64,000 nt of DNA from Helicobacter sp. MIT 05-5294. Its GTDB lineage: Bacteria > Campylobacterota > Campylobacteria > Campylobacterales > Helicobacteraceae. The notes under the pieces are model-generated. The model saw only the letters and a list, made by a program, of their open reading frames with translations, was not told the DNA's origin and ran no database searches. Shown piece after piece: positions 1-9,430 of the stretch; position 1 is the stretch's first letter; the number at the start of each line of letters is the position of its first letter. The stretch covers positions 1 through 64,000 of the forward strand of contig NZ_JRPA02000001.1 of the NCBI RefSeq assembly GCF_000765675.1, read 5' to 3'. The position numbers and the translations under genes were made by a program.

Positions 1-126
1 GCGAATATTTGCATATTTGCGATTCTTTTTCTTTGAAGTGCCAAAGCTAAAAAGAGAATTTAAAAATAAGAAACGAGAGAAATAGCAATCCATAATGTAA
101 GGATTCAGAAAATTTTACAATCGTCA

Positions 127-160
127 TGGATTGCCGCGTTTGTTTCAATCACTCGCAATG
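127..160 (-). repeat. Dispersed CGTCATTGC-type repeat, partial copy
   Basis: Positions 127-160 read GGATTGCCGCG ... ACTCGCAATG. This is nearly the reverse complement of the left part of the copy at 38089-38125, and the conserved ends GGATTGCC and CTCGCAATG are both present. It lies in the 188-base gene-free stretch downstream of priA. The rest of 1-188 shows no gene. Confidence 0.6.
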
Positions 161-188
161 GTGTAGTAGTAGAATCCCAAATGCAAAT

Positions 189-2066
189 CTAGGCAAACTC
201 CATTGGGTCTATGTCAATTTCGCAAGGAAGATTGCGCAAAGGTGAAAGTGCCAAATGCAAGTCTTTCGCGCTATGGCTACGCAACATTATCAAATAACGC
301 CATTTGCTAGAAATGCGCATAATAGGAGCGATTCCGCTTCCGACAATCTCCACTTGCAAGGATTCTGTGTGGATTTGTGTTTGCAAACTAACAAGCCCAT
401 TTTGCATTAGGCTTTGCGCCTTTTCTTGATTTTTGTGGCTAAAATGCACCAAAGCAAGGCGCATAAAGGGAGGATATAAAGAGGCGGTGCGTAGCGTAAG
501 TTCTTCTTGTAAAAACTCTTCATAATCGCCCAAAAATCTTTCAAAAAAGTCTTGGTGCAGGGTTTGCACTAGCACCTTGCCATTTTCTTTGCGTCCGCTT
601 CTGCCAGATAGCTGAAACATCAGCGACAAAGCCTTTTCGCGCGCCCGATAATCACTGCTATATAGCAAATAATCCAAGCCCAACACCACACTTAAAGCGA
701 CATTGTGGTAATCATGTCCTTTGGAGAGCATTTGTGTGCCAACTAAAATATCAATTTTATGCGCATTAAACGCTTCTAGTGTGCGTTTAAGTTGGGTGTG
801 CGTTGTGATAGAATCACGGTCAAAACACGCGATATTGCTTTGTGGCAAAACAGCTTTTAAATGCTCGGAAAATTCTTGTGTTCCCATACGCAAACTTTGC
901 AATGCACCTCCGCACTTGGGGCATTCGTTTGGAATCGTTCTTGTGAAATGGCAATAATGGCATTTGAGACTGGAATCTTTCTTATGCAAACTTAAGCTAA
1001 TGCTGCAATTTGGGCATTCTATGCTTTCTCCGCATTGATAGCAGAGTAAATGTTTGAAATTAGCGCGTGTAGGCAAAAACACAATGGCTTGTTTGGAAGC
1101 GCAAAAATTTTCTTTAAGCGCATCAAAAATATGAGAATCCAAAACCTCGCTACTCGTGCAGAAAGAAAAGCTTTTCTTGCCGCCAAAATATGTGCCTTTG
1201 AGGCGGAAGAGCGCGTTTTGTGCCTTTGCTTTATGATAAGTGCTAACAAGGGGCGTGGCTGAACCTAGCACGATTTTAATTTTTGCAATTTTGGCGAGAT
1301 ATAGGGCGACATCACGCGCGTGATAGCGCGGGTTTGCATTGGACTTGTAAGCGTCATCGTGTTCTTCATCAATGAGAATCAAATCCAACTTTGCAAGAGG
1401 CAAAAAGAGTGCCGAACGCGCACCGGCTAGGATTCGGACTTTGCCGTCTTTTAGGTCTCGTAGAATCTGCTTTTTGGCTTTTTGGGAGATTTTAGAATGC
1501 CAAAATGCAAGACAATCCCCAAAAACCGCGCACAAACGCTTTTCCATTTGGGGTGTGAGAGAAATTTCGGGCATTAAAAAAAGGGCGTTTTTGCCAAGAC
1601 TTAGAGTTTGGTTTAGCAAATGAATGTAAATCTCTGTCTTGCCACTTCCTGTATCGCCAAAAAGCAAGGAAGTTTGCCGTGCATTGATAAACTCTAAGGC
1701 TTGGTTTTGTTGTGCATTTAGGGGTTGGAGTGTGAAATTTAGGCGTGGGAAATCTTGAATGGAATCGTTTGCAAAAGGAGTAAAAATGCTAAAACTAAGC
1801 GAATGTGGGGCGCAATAATAACTTGCGATAAAGCTTGCAACTTGACATTGCAAAGGCGAGAAGTAAAATCCCAAATCCAAAGCTTCCTTGCATTCAAACT
1901 CGGGCTTTTCGCATGGTTTTAGCACGATTCCTTGAATCTGTTTAGTTTTTAATGGAATCTCTACTAATGTGCCAATTTCTAGCGGTTTTTGGCTACAATA
2001 AGTGAGGATTGGGGAATTGTGCTTTAGTGTAGCAATATGATAAAAAAAGGGGGGTGGATTGTGCAA
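189..2066 (-). CDS. priA: Primosomal protein N' (PriA), replication restart helicase
   Basis: The product is a 625-residue superfamily 2 helicase that reloads the replisome at stalled or repaired forks. What is seen: a Walker A motif GDTGSGKTE at about residues 137-145, a DEEH Walker B box near residue 236, and a zinc module in the middle (CYQCG, CPNC, CHYC, CPKCG, roughly residues 343-392) that splits the helicase lobes, as in all PriA proteins. The N-terminal DNA-binding part looks shorter and more diverged than in E. coli PriA (about 730 residues), which is usual for Campylobacterota. The start lies 1 base from the stop of the upstream small gene, so the three genes 2588-189 form one transcript. 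Confidence 0.96.
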   Translation of the reverse strand: MHNPPPFFYHIATLKHNSPILTYCSQKPLEIGTLVEIPLKTKQIQGIVLKPCEKPEFECKEALDLGFYFSPLQCQVASFIASYYCAPHSLSFSIFTPFANDSIQDFPRLNFTLQPLNAQQNQALEFINARQTSLLFGDTGSGKTEIYIHLLNQTLSLGKNALFLMPEISLTPQMEKRLCAVFGDCLAFWHSKISQKAKKQILRDLKDGKVRILAGARSALFLPLAKLDLILIDEEHDDAYKSNANPRYHARDVALYLAKIAKIKIVLGSATPLVSTYHKAKAQNALFRLKGTYFGGKKSFSFCTSSEVLDSHIFDALKENFCASKQAIVFLPTRANFKHLLCYQCGESIECPNCSISLSLHKKDSSLKCHYCHFTRTIPNECPKCGGALQSLRMGTQEFSEHLKAVLPQSNIACFDRDSITTHTQLKRTLEAFNAHKIDILVGTQMLSKGHDYHNVALSVVLGLDYLLYSSDYRAREKALSLMFQLSGRSGRKENGKVLVQTLHQDFFERFLGDYEEFLQEELTLRTASLYPPFMRLALVHFSHKNQEKAQSLMQNGLVSLQTQIHTESLQVEIVGSGIAPIMRISSKWRYLIMLRSHSAKDLHLALSPLRNLPCEIDIDPMEFA

Positions 2067-2067
2067 A

Positions 2068-2355
2068 TTAATTGGATTGTGTTTGGATTGGATTGGAATC
2101 CTGCGCGGATTCTTGCGATATTTTTTGTGTTTGTGATTCTATATTTTCTAGTTTTTGGTTTGCGTTTGCAATTTCGTTTTTGAGTAGATTGTTGATTTCA
2201 GAGTATTCTAAAAATACGCGCAAAAGGTCGCGTGGGTTGATATTGTTGGATTCATCAACTAGACTTTGCAAACCTTGCAATGTCGCATTTGAAATTTCGC
2301 TTGTAGGAATGTCGTAATAGCGACCCATAATGCAAACGCGAAAAATATCAGCCAT
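2068..2355 (-). CDS. Small conserved protein, possibly ZapA-like
   Basis: A 95-residue acidic protein of unknown function. It begins with a short beta-rich segment (VCIMGRYYDIPTS) followed by a predicted long helix (residues about 45-80) and a Gln/Ser-rich tail. The short strand-turn-strand plus coiled helix recalls the ZapA cell-division family, which is about this size. That is inference from shape, not recognisable sequence identity. Its ATG touches the stop of the upstream coiled-coil gene and it ends 1 base before priA, so it is translationally linked to both. It could equally be a Campylobacterota-specific protein. Confidence 0.7.
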   Translation of the reverse strand: MADIFRVCIMGRYYDIPTSEISNATLQGLQSLVDESNNINPRDLLRVFLEYSEINNLLKNEIANANQKLENIESQTQKISQESAQDSNPIQTQSN

Positions 2356-2588
2356 TAGCGACCAAGAACATTTTGGATTTTGCTAAGCACATTTTCTAGC
2401 TCACGCTCTTTTGTGCCGATTTCATCATAAAGCGAACTGATTTCGCTGTTTTTTGCTTCATTTTCTGCTTTTAAAAGCACGATTTGCTGACGCAATGATT
2501 GGTTTTCATCGCGTAAATTTTGTAACTGCTCTATCAGGGAGTCAATGCCTTCTTGTAGTTTGTTTGAGAGATTTTTTGCTTCTTCCAT
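2355..2588 (-). CDS. Small coiled-coil protein, ZapB-like
   Basis: A 77-residue protein that is almost entirely heptad-patterned coiled coil (LxxKLQEGIDSLIEQLQNL ... ELENVLSKIQNVL) with no membrane segment or Cys. Length and composition match ZapB-type division coiled coils, but such coiled coils are not diagnostic. A good ribosome site (GGAAG, read from the minus strand at about 2595) precedes the ATG. It is first in the operon with the 95-residue protein and priA. A pair of small division-like proteins placed together suggests they bind each other. Confidence 0.75.
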   Translation of the reverse strand: MEEAKNLSNKLQEGIDSLIEQLQNLRDENQSLRQQIVLLKAENEAKNSEISSLYDEIGTKERELENVLSKIQNVLGR

Positions 2589-2719
2589 TCCTTACTTCCT
2601 TGCCATTTAAAAATAGATTTTAATTTTAGCATTATTTTAAGCATTTTAACAAAAAAACGCAAGATTTCTAAGGAATCTTATGTTAAATTTAGTTTTAATT
2701 TAGCTTTGAGGTGTGATTT

Positions 2720-4693
2720 ATGTTTCAACTACACTCTTCTTTTAAACCCTCTGGCGACCAACCAGAAGCTATTAAAGCATTAAGCGGATTCATCAAAAGT
2801 GGCAACCAATACCAAACGCTTATTGGCGTAACCGGTAGTGGCAAGACATTTTCTATGGCACATATCATAGAAACTCTGCAAATGCCAACTTTGATTATGA
2901 CGCACAACAAAACCCTAGCTGCGCAACTTTATAGTGAGTTTAAGGGATTTTTCCCAAAAAATCATGTGGAATACTTCATCTCGCACTTTGATTATTACCA
3001 GCCTGAAGCCTATATTCCGCGCCAAGATTTGTTTATAGAAAAAGATTCTAGCATTAATGAGGAGCTAGAAAGGCTACGACTTAGTGCGACAACTTCGCTT
3101 TTGGCTTATGATGATAGCATTGTGGTGGCTTCTGTTTCGGCAAACTATGGTTTGGGGAATCCTAAAGAATATTTGGAAATGATTGAGAAGTTTGAACAAG
3201 GAAAGCAATATCATCAAAAATCGCTTTTGTTGCGCCTTGTAGAAATGGGATATAAGCGCAATGACAATTTTTTTGATAGAGGGGATTTTCGCGTTAATGG
3301 TGAAGTAGTAGATATTTATCCTGCTTATAGTGAAGATGAGGTGTTGCGTTTGGAGTTTTTTGGCGATGAGTTGGAATCCATAAGTCTTTTGGATTCTGTG
3401 GATAAGAAGCTAATTAAAAATTTAGAATCTTTTGTGCTGTATGCGGCAAATCCCTTTATTGTAGGAGAAGAAAGGCTTAAAAGTGCGATTAAAAGCATTG
3501 AAGAAGAGCTTAGCCAAAGATTGGCATTTTTTAAAGCACAGGGCAAAATGGTAGAATATGAGCGTTTAAAGTCGCGCACGGAGTTTGATTTGGAGATGAT
3601 AAGTGCGACTGGAATCTGCAAGGGAATTGAAAATTATGCGCGACATTTAACAGGCAAAAAACCCGGTGAAACGCCTTATTCTCTGCTAGATTATTTCGCA
3701 CAAAAAAACCAACCCTATTTGCTTATCGTTGATGAAAGCCATGTGAGTTTGCCACAATTTGGCGGAATGTATGCAGGAGATAGAAGCCGCAAAGAAGTGT
3801 TGGTAGAATATGGATTCCGACTTCCTAGTGCGCTAGATAATCGTCCGCTAAAATATGAGGAATTTATCACAAAAGCCCCGCATTTTCTCTTCGTCTCTGC
3901 GACACCTGCACAAAAAGAGCTAGATTTGAGTGGTGCACACACTGCTGAACAGCTTATTCGCCCCACAGGCTTACTAGACCCAACTTATGAAGTGCTTGAA
4001 GTTGATAGACAAGTAGAGATTCTGCACGATAGAGCTAAAGAAGTCATTGCTAAAGGTGAGCGCGTGTTGGTAACTGCATTGACTAAAAAAATGGCAGAGG
4101 AACTCACGAAATATTATGGTGATTTGGGGCTAAAAGTGCGCTATATGCACTCTGATATTGATGCAATTGAACGCAACCAAATCATTCGTGCTTTAAGGGC
4201 GGGGGAGTTTGATATTTTGGTAGGAATCAATCTTTTGCGTGAGGGATTGGATTTGCCCGAAGTTTCTTTGATTGCGATTCTTGACGCGGATAAGGAGGGA
4301 TTCTTGCGTAGTGAGACAAGTTTGATTCAAACCATGGGACGCGCCGCTAGGAATCTCAATGGGCATGTTTTGCTTTTTGCCGATAAAATCACGCCTTCAA
4401 TGAAAAAAGCAATGGAGATTACGGATTATCGTAGAGCCAAACAAGCTGCTTACAACCAAGAACACCATATCACGCCACAAAGCGTTTCAAGAAAGCTTGA
4501 TGAGGATTTGAAGAATCAAGATTTAGGAGTCCTCTATGAAAAAGCCAAAAAAAGCAAGGATAAAATGCCAAAAAGCGAAAGAGAAAAACTCACCAAAGAG
4601 TTAAGCAAAAAAATGCACGAAGCCGCGAAAAAGCTAGAGTTTGAAGAAGCGGCAAGGTTGCGTGATGAGATTGCGCGGTTAAGGAGTTTGTGA
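2720..4693 (+). CDS. uvrB: Excinuclease ABC subunit B
   Basis: UvrB is the damage-verification helicase of nucleotide excision repair; it is loaded by UvrA and then recruits UvrC. The 657-residue length is normal. Visible motifs are Walker [13 protein letters not shown] near residue 39, the beta-hairpin region [12 protein letters not shown] (about 90-101) that locks the damaged strand, the DESH box near 340, helicase motif [11 protein letters not shown], and a C-terminal UVR motif ([15 protein letters not shown]) that contacts UvrC. It is divergently placed from the coiled-coil/priA operon and has its own leader with GAGGTG before the ATG. The 3' end converges on the chemoreceptor gene, with a hairpin between them. 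Confidence 0.98.
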   Translation: MFQLHSSFKPSGDQPEAIKALSGFIKSGNQYQTLIGVTGSGKTFSMAHIIETLQMPTLIMTHNKTLAAQLYSEFKGFFPKNHVEYFISHFDYYQPEAYIPRQDLFIEKDSSINEELERLRLSATTSLLAYDDSIVVASVSANYGLGNPKEYLEMIEKFEQGKQYHQKSLLLRLVEMGYKRNDNFFDRGDFRVNGEVVDIYPAYSEDEVLRLEFFGDELESISLLDSVDKKLIKNLESFVLYAANPFIVGEERLKSAIKSIEEELSQRLAFFKAQGKMVEYERLKSRTEFDLEMISATGICKGIENYARHLTGKKPGETPYSLLDYFAQKNQPYLLIVDESHVSLPQFGGMYAGDRSRKEVLVEYGFRLPSALDNRPLKYEEFITKAPHFLFVSATPAQKELDLSGAHTAEQLIRPTGLLDPTYEVLEVDRQVEILHDRAKEVIAKGERVLVTALTKKMAEELTKYYGDLGLKVRYMHSDIDAIERNQIIRALRAGEFDILVGINLLREGLDLPEVSLIAILDADKEGFLRSETSLIQTMGRAARNLNGHVLLFADKITPSMKKAMEITDYRRAKQAAYNQEHHITPQSVSRKLDEDLKNQDLGVLYEKAKKSKDKMPKSEREKLTKELSKKMHEAAKKLEFEEAARLRDEIARLRSL

Positions 4694-4697
4694 GGCA

Positions 4698-4736
4698 ATG
4701 GATTCCGCTTTTGTTAAAGTGAAAGTTGGAATCCAT
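4698..4736. terminator. Convergent hairpin between uvrB and chemoreceptor gene
   Basis: A 9-bp perfect stem ATGGATTCC/GGAATCCAT with a 21-base loop is followed by TTTT on the plus strand. It sits in the 56-base gap between two convergent genes and could end transcription from uvrB. The opposite strand lacks a clear T-run, so its action on the minus strand is less certain. Confidence 0.5.
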
Positions 4737-4749
4737 TTTGTAAGATTGA

Positions 4750-6840
4750 TTAATATTTTTTCTTGCTAATATCCTCTAAGATTGCGTCTGCGAGTTTGGC
4801 AACATCTTGGCTAATGGAGCTAACATCTTTGGCAGTTTGGTTGTTTTGTTGGGTGATTTTCTCCACTTCAGCGATAGACTGCGTAATTTCTTCTATCGCA
4901 CTTGCTTGGTGGTTAATGTTTTCTCCTGTTTGGTTGATGGATTGCACAAGAGTATTGGTATAAGCTTCAATCTCGCTTAGGCTTTTTCCTGTGCGTTCGG
5001 CTAGTTTTCTTACTTCATCGGCAACCACAGCGAATCCTCTTCCATGTTCCCCCGCTCTCGCTGCTTCAATAGCGGCATTTAATGCCAACAAATTGGTTTG
5101 GTCAGCGATTTCTTGAATAATCTTTAAGATATTTTTGATTTCATCGCTTTGCCTTGCGACTTCTTTAATCATCGTATTGCTTTCTTGCATATCTTGAGAG
5201 ATTTTGGACATAGTTTGTGTGCTAGTTTGCAAAGATTGTGCTTGTAAATCAGATTGCTTGGCAAGGTTTGCTAAAAAGTCCTTTAAATCATTGCTTTTTT
5301 CGTGCAAAGTATTAGAACATTGTGCGTTAAAGCGAAGCATATTGGAAACTTCCTCGCCTAATTTGTTGGTGATGATTTCCACTTCGCCTTGAGGATTTTC
5401 TAAAGACTTTGTGAAGTCTAGTTTGGCAAAGGATTGATGCACTTGTGCGATTTTTTCAAGGCTAGAACCAATGTGGTATTGCAAAGAATCTAGCATTGTA
5501 TTTAAAACCCCTTTTAATTCCAAAAGATTTGGATTGTTTGGATTTGCTTCAATGCGCACACAAAGGTCTCCTTGCTCGACTTTTGCAGCAACAGATAAAG
5601 AATCTTTGATAGCGATTTGGTCTTGCTCTAAGCCAAATTTGATATTTTGGGCATTTTGGTTGATGACTTTGCCCATCATTCCTAGCTCATCATTGCAAAT
5701 TATTGGAATGTCTTGGAAGTTTTCGCTTTTGTTGTTGAGATAATCAAAAAATCCCTGTAAGCCTAGCTTGATGAGATTTAGTCGTTTGTAAATAATATGC
5801 CCGACAAAATACATTGTTACACAAATCAACACTAAAACCAACAAAGAGATAGTCGCAGCAAAGGCGCGATTTTCTTTCGCGGTTTTTAGCATTTCATCTA
5901 ATGGGATATTGGCAAAAACCGCCCAACGAATCGCATTATTGCCCGTGCCAAGCGTAAGGGATTCCATAATCGTTGTAATAGGTGCTTTGGTGTTGGGACT
6001 AATGCGGTCAAAAATCACTTCTTTGCCCTTTAAGACTTCTTGTAAATGTCTGTTTGCGCCCTTATCTACATTTTCCATTTCTCGGTTAAATAAATGAAAA
6101 AATTTGTGGTGCAAAACAACGCTATCTTGGGAAAGCATAACAATAAAACCACTTTCTAAAATTTTAATTTGCTTGATTTCTTTCCCTAACTTTTTCAAGT
6201 CAAATAGGATTCCGCTAACGCCGATAGTTTTGGAATCATAGACGATTTTGTTGAGCAGATAGACAGGCGCATAAAGAGGAGTTTTGTCTGCGCTATCTTT
6301 TGGTTTTGGTTGTAGTTTTGGGATAAAAATCGCTTGTGTGTTGTTGCCTTGAAACAAGGATTGGATTTCATCGTCTTTTGGTAGCGCAAAAGTTTCTTTG
6401 GCGGTTTCTGATAATGCTATGTGAGTTTCGCCATTATAAAATCTCACAAATGCGGATTGGTAGAGGCTGCTTTGACTGATGATAGATTGCAAGTAGCCAT
6501 CAAGAATCGCAGAACATCTAAAATCACAAAGAGAATCTGGGCTTGAATTTTTTAGGTTTTGTAGGCTTTTATTTGCCAAAGTAGCGATATTTGCAGCATT
6601 TTCAAAGCCTAAATTGATTTTCCCCTCTATTGTCCTTGCTTGATTTTTGAGGATAGCTTGTGCGTATTTTGTTGTGGTTTCTTTGGCGAAATCAAAATTT
6701 TTGTTTCCGACCAATATAACAACCAAGGCAAGTCCAATAAGCGCAACCGCAAAACTTGCAAAAATGATTTTAAACTTCAAGCTCACATCTTGAATCTGCG
6801 ATATAAACTTCTTCAATAGTGCCTCCTTGATTATAATCAA
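4750..6840 (-). CDS. Methyl-accepting chemotaxis protein
   Basis: A 696-residue transmembrane chemoreceptor. Membrane helices are at about residues 23-46 and 327-350, enclosing a periplasmic sensor of about 280 residues with the spacing of a double-Cache (dCACHE) domain. Then come a HAMP-like linker and the cytoplasmic four-helix bundle. The signalling tip ([21 protein letters not shown] ... [11 protein letters not shown], about 577-617) is canonical and binds CheA/CheW. The ligand cannot be read from sequence. There is no CheB/CheR docking pentapeptide at the C-terminus, which ends in ISKKKY. It stands alone and ends close to the convergent uvrB. Confidence 0.95.
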   Translation of the reverse strand: MIIIKEALLKKFISQIQDVSLKFKIIFASFAVALIGLALVVILVGNKNFDFAKETTTKYAQAILKNQARTIEGKINLGFENAANIATLANKSLQNLKNSSPDSLCDFRCSAILDGYLQSIISQSSLYQSAFVRFYNGETHIALSETAKETFALPKDDEIQSLFQGNNTQAIFIPKLQPKPKDSADKTPLYAPVYLLNKIVYDSKTIGVSGILFDLKKLGKEIKQIKILESGFIVMLSQDSVVLHHKFFHLFNREMENVDKGANRHLQEVLKGKEVIFDRISPNTKAPITTIMESLTLGTGNNAIRWAVFANIPLDEMLKTAKENRAFAATISLLVLVLICVTMYFVGHIIYKRLNLIKLGLQGFFDYLNNKSENFQDIPIICNDELGMMGKVINQNAQNIKFGLEQDQIAIKDSLSVAAKVEQGDLCVRIEANPNNPNLLELKGVLNTMLDSLQYHIGSSLEKIAQVHQSFAKLDFTKSLENPQGEVEIITNKLGEEVSNMLRFNAQCSNTLHEKSNDLKDFLANLAKQSDLQAQSLQTSTQTMSKISQDMQESNTMIKEVARQSDEIKNILKIIQEIADQTNLLALNAAIEAARAGEHGRGFAVVADEVRKLAERTGKSLSEIEAYTNTLVQSINQTGENINHQASAIEEITQSIAEVEKITQQNNQTAKDVSSISQDVAKLADAILEDISKKKY

Positions 6841-6918
6841 TATATTATAACCTAGAATATTCTAAAGAAATGTAACTTTATCACTTTAGAATACAACTTA
6901 TCTTTGGTTAATTTTTGC

Positions 6919-6924
6919 TATAAT
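6919..6924 (+). promoter_or_regulatory. -10 element of ansB promoter
   Basis: TATAAT preceded by TTTTTGC lies 29 bases before the ansB start codon, followed by the ribosome site TAGGAG at 6941-6946. The T-rich upstream region without a clear -35 box is typical of Helicobacter sigma-80 promoters. Confidence 0.6.
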
Positions 6925-6952
6925 AATAAATCTTAAACTTTAGGAGTGAATT

Positions 6953-8002
6953 ATGAAAAAGTTGTTTTTCGGAATTTTGCTTGTGTTAGGAGTGAGTGTG
7001 GCAGCTTATGCGAAGCCAAATATCGTAATTTTAGCGACAGGTGGGACGATTGCCGGGGAGGCGAAAAGCGATTTAGCGACCACAGGATACAAAGCGGGAA
7101 GTCTTGGGATTGAAGTGCTAATTAACGCAGTGCCGGAGTTAAAAAATATCGCAAATATTAGTGGTGAGCAAGTGGCAAACATTGATAGCTCTAATATGAC
7201 AGATGAGGTTTGGCTAACTCTTGCGAATAAAGTCAATGTGTTGCTTGGGGATTCTAAAGTTGATGGAATCGTAATCACACACGGAACAGATACAATGGAA
7301 GAAACTGCGTATTTCTTGAATCTTGTAACTAAAAGCAACAAGCCCGTAGTGCTTACAGGTGCGATGAGACCAGCGACTGCAATCAGTGCTGATGGACCAA
7401 AGAATCTTTACAATGCAGTAGCACTTGCCGGAGATAAAAACGCTAGAAATAAAGGCGTAATGGTGGCAATCAATGACAAAATCTACTCCGCTAGAGAAGT
7501 GAGCAAAACACATACTTTAAATGTAGAGACTTTCAAAGCACCCAATAGCGGAGAAATCGGCTATATCGTAGATGGCAAGGCGTTTTTTAATTCTGTGAGC
7601 GTCAAACCACATACTAAAGACGCGCCTTTTAATGTTAGGAATCTTAAGAGTTTGCCAAAAGTAGATATTGTTTATACTTATTCTAATGATGGCTCAAAAG
7701 TCGCTGTGGAGGCATTTGTAAATGCAGGAGCAAAAGGCTTAGTTGTCGCAGGAAGTGGCGCGGGAAGCATTCATGAAAATCAGAAAAACTATTTGATTGA
7801 TTTGTTAGAAGCGAAAAAACTCGTAGTTGCCAAAAGCTCACGCGTTGGTTCAGGATTAGTTCCGCTTAGCGAGGAAGAAGTGCAACAAGGATTTGTGAGC
7901 GCAAATAATCTCAATCCACAAAAAGCAAGAGTGCTTTTAATGTTGGCTTTAACCAAAACAAACAACCCAAAAGAGATTCAAAAATATTTTGACCTCTATT
8001 AG
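6953..8002 (+). CDS. ansB: Type II L-asparaginase, periplasmic
   Basis: A 349-residue enzyme that hydrolyses asparagine (and some glutamine) to aspartate and ammonia. The cleavable signal peptide MKKLFFGILLVLGVSVAAYA places it in the periplasm, as in the type II enzymes of H. pylori and Campylobacter. Catalytic motifs are the first threonine site ATGGTIAGE (about residues 29-37) and the second THGTDTMEETAYF (about 106-118). In gut Helicobacter the aspartate released can feed fumarate respiration and the ammonia affects host cells (family knowledge). It is monocistronic, with its own promoter at 6919 and a terminator at 8010. Confidence 0.96.
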   Translation: MKKLFFGILLVLGVSVAAYAKPNIVILATGGTIAGEAKSDLATTGYKAGSLGIEVLINAVPELKNIANISGEQVANIDSSNMTDEVWLTLANKVNVLLGDSKVDGIVITHGTDTMEETAYFLNLVTKSNKPVVLTGAMRPATAISADGPKNLYNAVALAGDKNARNKGVMVAINDKIYSAREVSKTHTLNVETFKAPNSGEIGYIVDGKAFFNSVSVKPHTKDAPFNVRNLKSLPKVDIVYTYSNDGSKVAVEAFVNAGAKGLVVAGSGAGSIHENQKNYLIDLLEAKKLVVAKSSRVGSGLVPLSEEEVQQGFVSANNLNPQKARVLLMLALTKTNNPKEIQKYFDLY

Positions 8003-8009
8003 TTGGATT

Positions 8010-8045
8010 CCGCGCAATGGCACATTGCCATTGTAGGCGGTTTTT
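8010..8045 (+). terminator. Rho-independent terminator after ansB
   Basis: A stem-loop built on CAATGGC-ACATT-GCCATTG, extendable by CCG/CGG outside, is followed directly by TTTTT. It begins 8 bases after the ansB stop codon. Confidence 0.75.
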
Positions 8046-8142
8046 CCTCCTCTTCTTTTTAATGCAGAATCCTTAATTTACATTCATCTTTGCAAAGCGT
8101 TTAGAATGTGATTTTATCACACTGCAAATCTTGACTTTAGGC

Positions 8143-8148
8143 TATAAT
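8143..8148 (+). promoter_or_regulatory. -10 element of TDT carrier promoter
   Basis: TATAAT (context GGCTATAATTTT) lies 36 bases upstream of the ATG at 8185. No convincing -35 box is seen. Confidence 0.5.
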
Positions 8149-8184
8149 TTTGCCATTGAATCTTATGATTTAAAGGGCTGAAAA

Positions 8185-9267
8185 ATGGAGATTCCACACC
8201 AAAATATAGAATCAGAAAATACGCATTCGTGGCTTTTGCACTTCCCTGTGATGTTCTTTGCCGCGGTTATGGGGATTGGCGGATTTACGCTTGTGGTTGG
8301 GAAAGCATTAAGGGTTTTTGAGTTATCTCGTTATGTTTGGATTTTTGACGCACTTACGATTCTAAGCGTTGCGTTGTTTTGTGGAATCGTCTTGATTTAT
8401 TTAGCAAAAATAATACGGCATTATTCTGCTTTTTTACAGGAATTAAAACACCCGGTGCGGATTAACTTTTTTGCCGCGATTTCTGTATCTACCTTGATTG
8501 TGCTTATGTTGTCGCGCTCACTTCCGCTAGGATTTGCGCTTGGCTTGTTTTATTTTGGCGCATTTTTGCAACTTGTTTTTAGCTTGTATGTCGTGCGGTT
8601 TTGGTTTGTCAATGAAATGCAGCAAAAAATGGCGAATCCCGCGTGGTTTATCCCTATCGTCGGCAATCTCATCGTGCCACTTGCGGGAATGAGTTTGAAT
8701 CTACAAAATCAAAATGAATCCTTGATTCCTCTTGAAATCTTGATTTTTTATTTTGGAATGGGAAGTTTCTTTTGGATTCTGCTCAATGCAGCTTTGCTGA
8801 TTCGGCTTGTCTTTGGTGAGAATCTCCCGCAGAAGTTTTTGCCGACCTTATTTATCTTTATCGCGCCTCCTAGCGTGTTTGGGCTAGATATTTTGGTTTT
8901 ATTTGAAGGATATGCTAGATTTGCCCCTATCTATGGAATCGTAGAGGAAAGCGTTTATTTTGGTTTTGCTTATTTTTATGGAATCGCGAGTGCGAGTTTT
9001 AGCGTCGCGTTGTTTTTTATGCTTTTGATGATAAGCCTTTTTAGGGTATTTACGAAGCTCAAATTCGCACTTTCTTGGTGGGCTTTTACTTTCCCAACCT
9101 CTGCCTTTACGCTTTGTGCTTTGGAGCTTTTTGTGCAAGGAGGTTCGGCATTTTATATGTATTTGGGATTCTTTGGCGTTGTGTTAAATGCAATCATCGT
9201 AACTATCGTGGCTTGGCATACTTTCCTTGCGATGAAACGAAAGGAAATTTGCGTATTAGAGCAATGA
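8185..9267 (+). CDS. TDT family (SLAC1/TehA-like) anion or dicarboxylate transporter
   Basis: A 360-residue polytopic inner-membrane protein with about ten hydrophobic helices. The first helix has the family-typical FAAVMGIGGFTLVVGKA, and later segments resemble the tellurite-resistance/dicarboxylate transporter (TDT) family that also contains the plant SLAC1 anion channels. Members carry small organic or inorganic anions; substrate cannot be assigned here. It has its own promoter, converges with rnj, and is followed by a repeat element at 9304-9386. There is no partner gene nearby to hint at function. Confidence 0.85.
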   Translation: MEIPHQNIESENTHSWLLHFPVMFFAAVMGIGGFTLVVGKALRVFELSRYVWIFDALTILSVALFCGIVLIYLAKIIRHYSAFLQELKHPVRINFFAAISVSTLIVLMLSRSLPLGFALGLFYFGAFLQLVFSLYVVRFWFVNEMQQKMANPAWFIPIVGNLIVPLAGMSLNLQNQNESLIPLEILIFYFGMGSFFWILLNAALLIRLVFGENLPQKFLPTLFIFIAPPSVFGLDILVLFEGYARFAPIYGIVEESVYFGFAYFYGIASASFSVALFFMLLMISLFRVFTKLKFALSWWAFTFPTSAFTLCALELFVQGGSAFYMYLGFFGVVLNAIIVTIVAWHTFLAMKRKEICVLEQ

Positions 9268-9303
9268 TTTTGCATTAGGAATCTTAAAGGGATTCTGCTT
9301 CTG

Positions 9304-9386
9304 CGTCATTGCAAGAATTGCAACGCAATTCGTGGCAATCTATAATTTTAACAACCTGCGATTCTTCTTTTGTCCTTGCAATGACG
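9304..9386. repeat. Dispersed palindromic repeat, complete copy
   Basis: The ends are a perfect 11-bp inverted repeat, CGTCATTGCAA (9304-9314) and TTGCAATGACG (9376-9386). Inside lies a perfect hairpin GAATTGC-AAC-GCAATTC (9315-9331) followed by GTGGCAATCTATAAT (9332-9346). It fills the gap between the convergent TDT and rnj genes. Confidence 0.75.
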
Positions 9387-9430
9387 CTATGCAAGGGAAG
9401 CGTTGGAGATGCGTCGCTCTTGCTAGAGTT

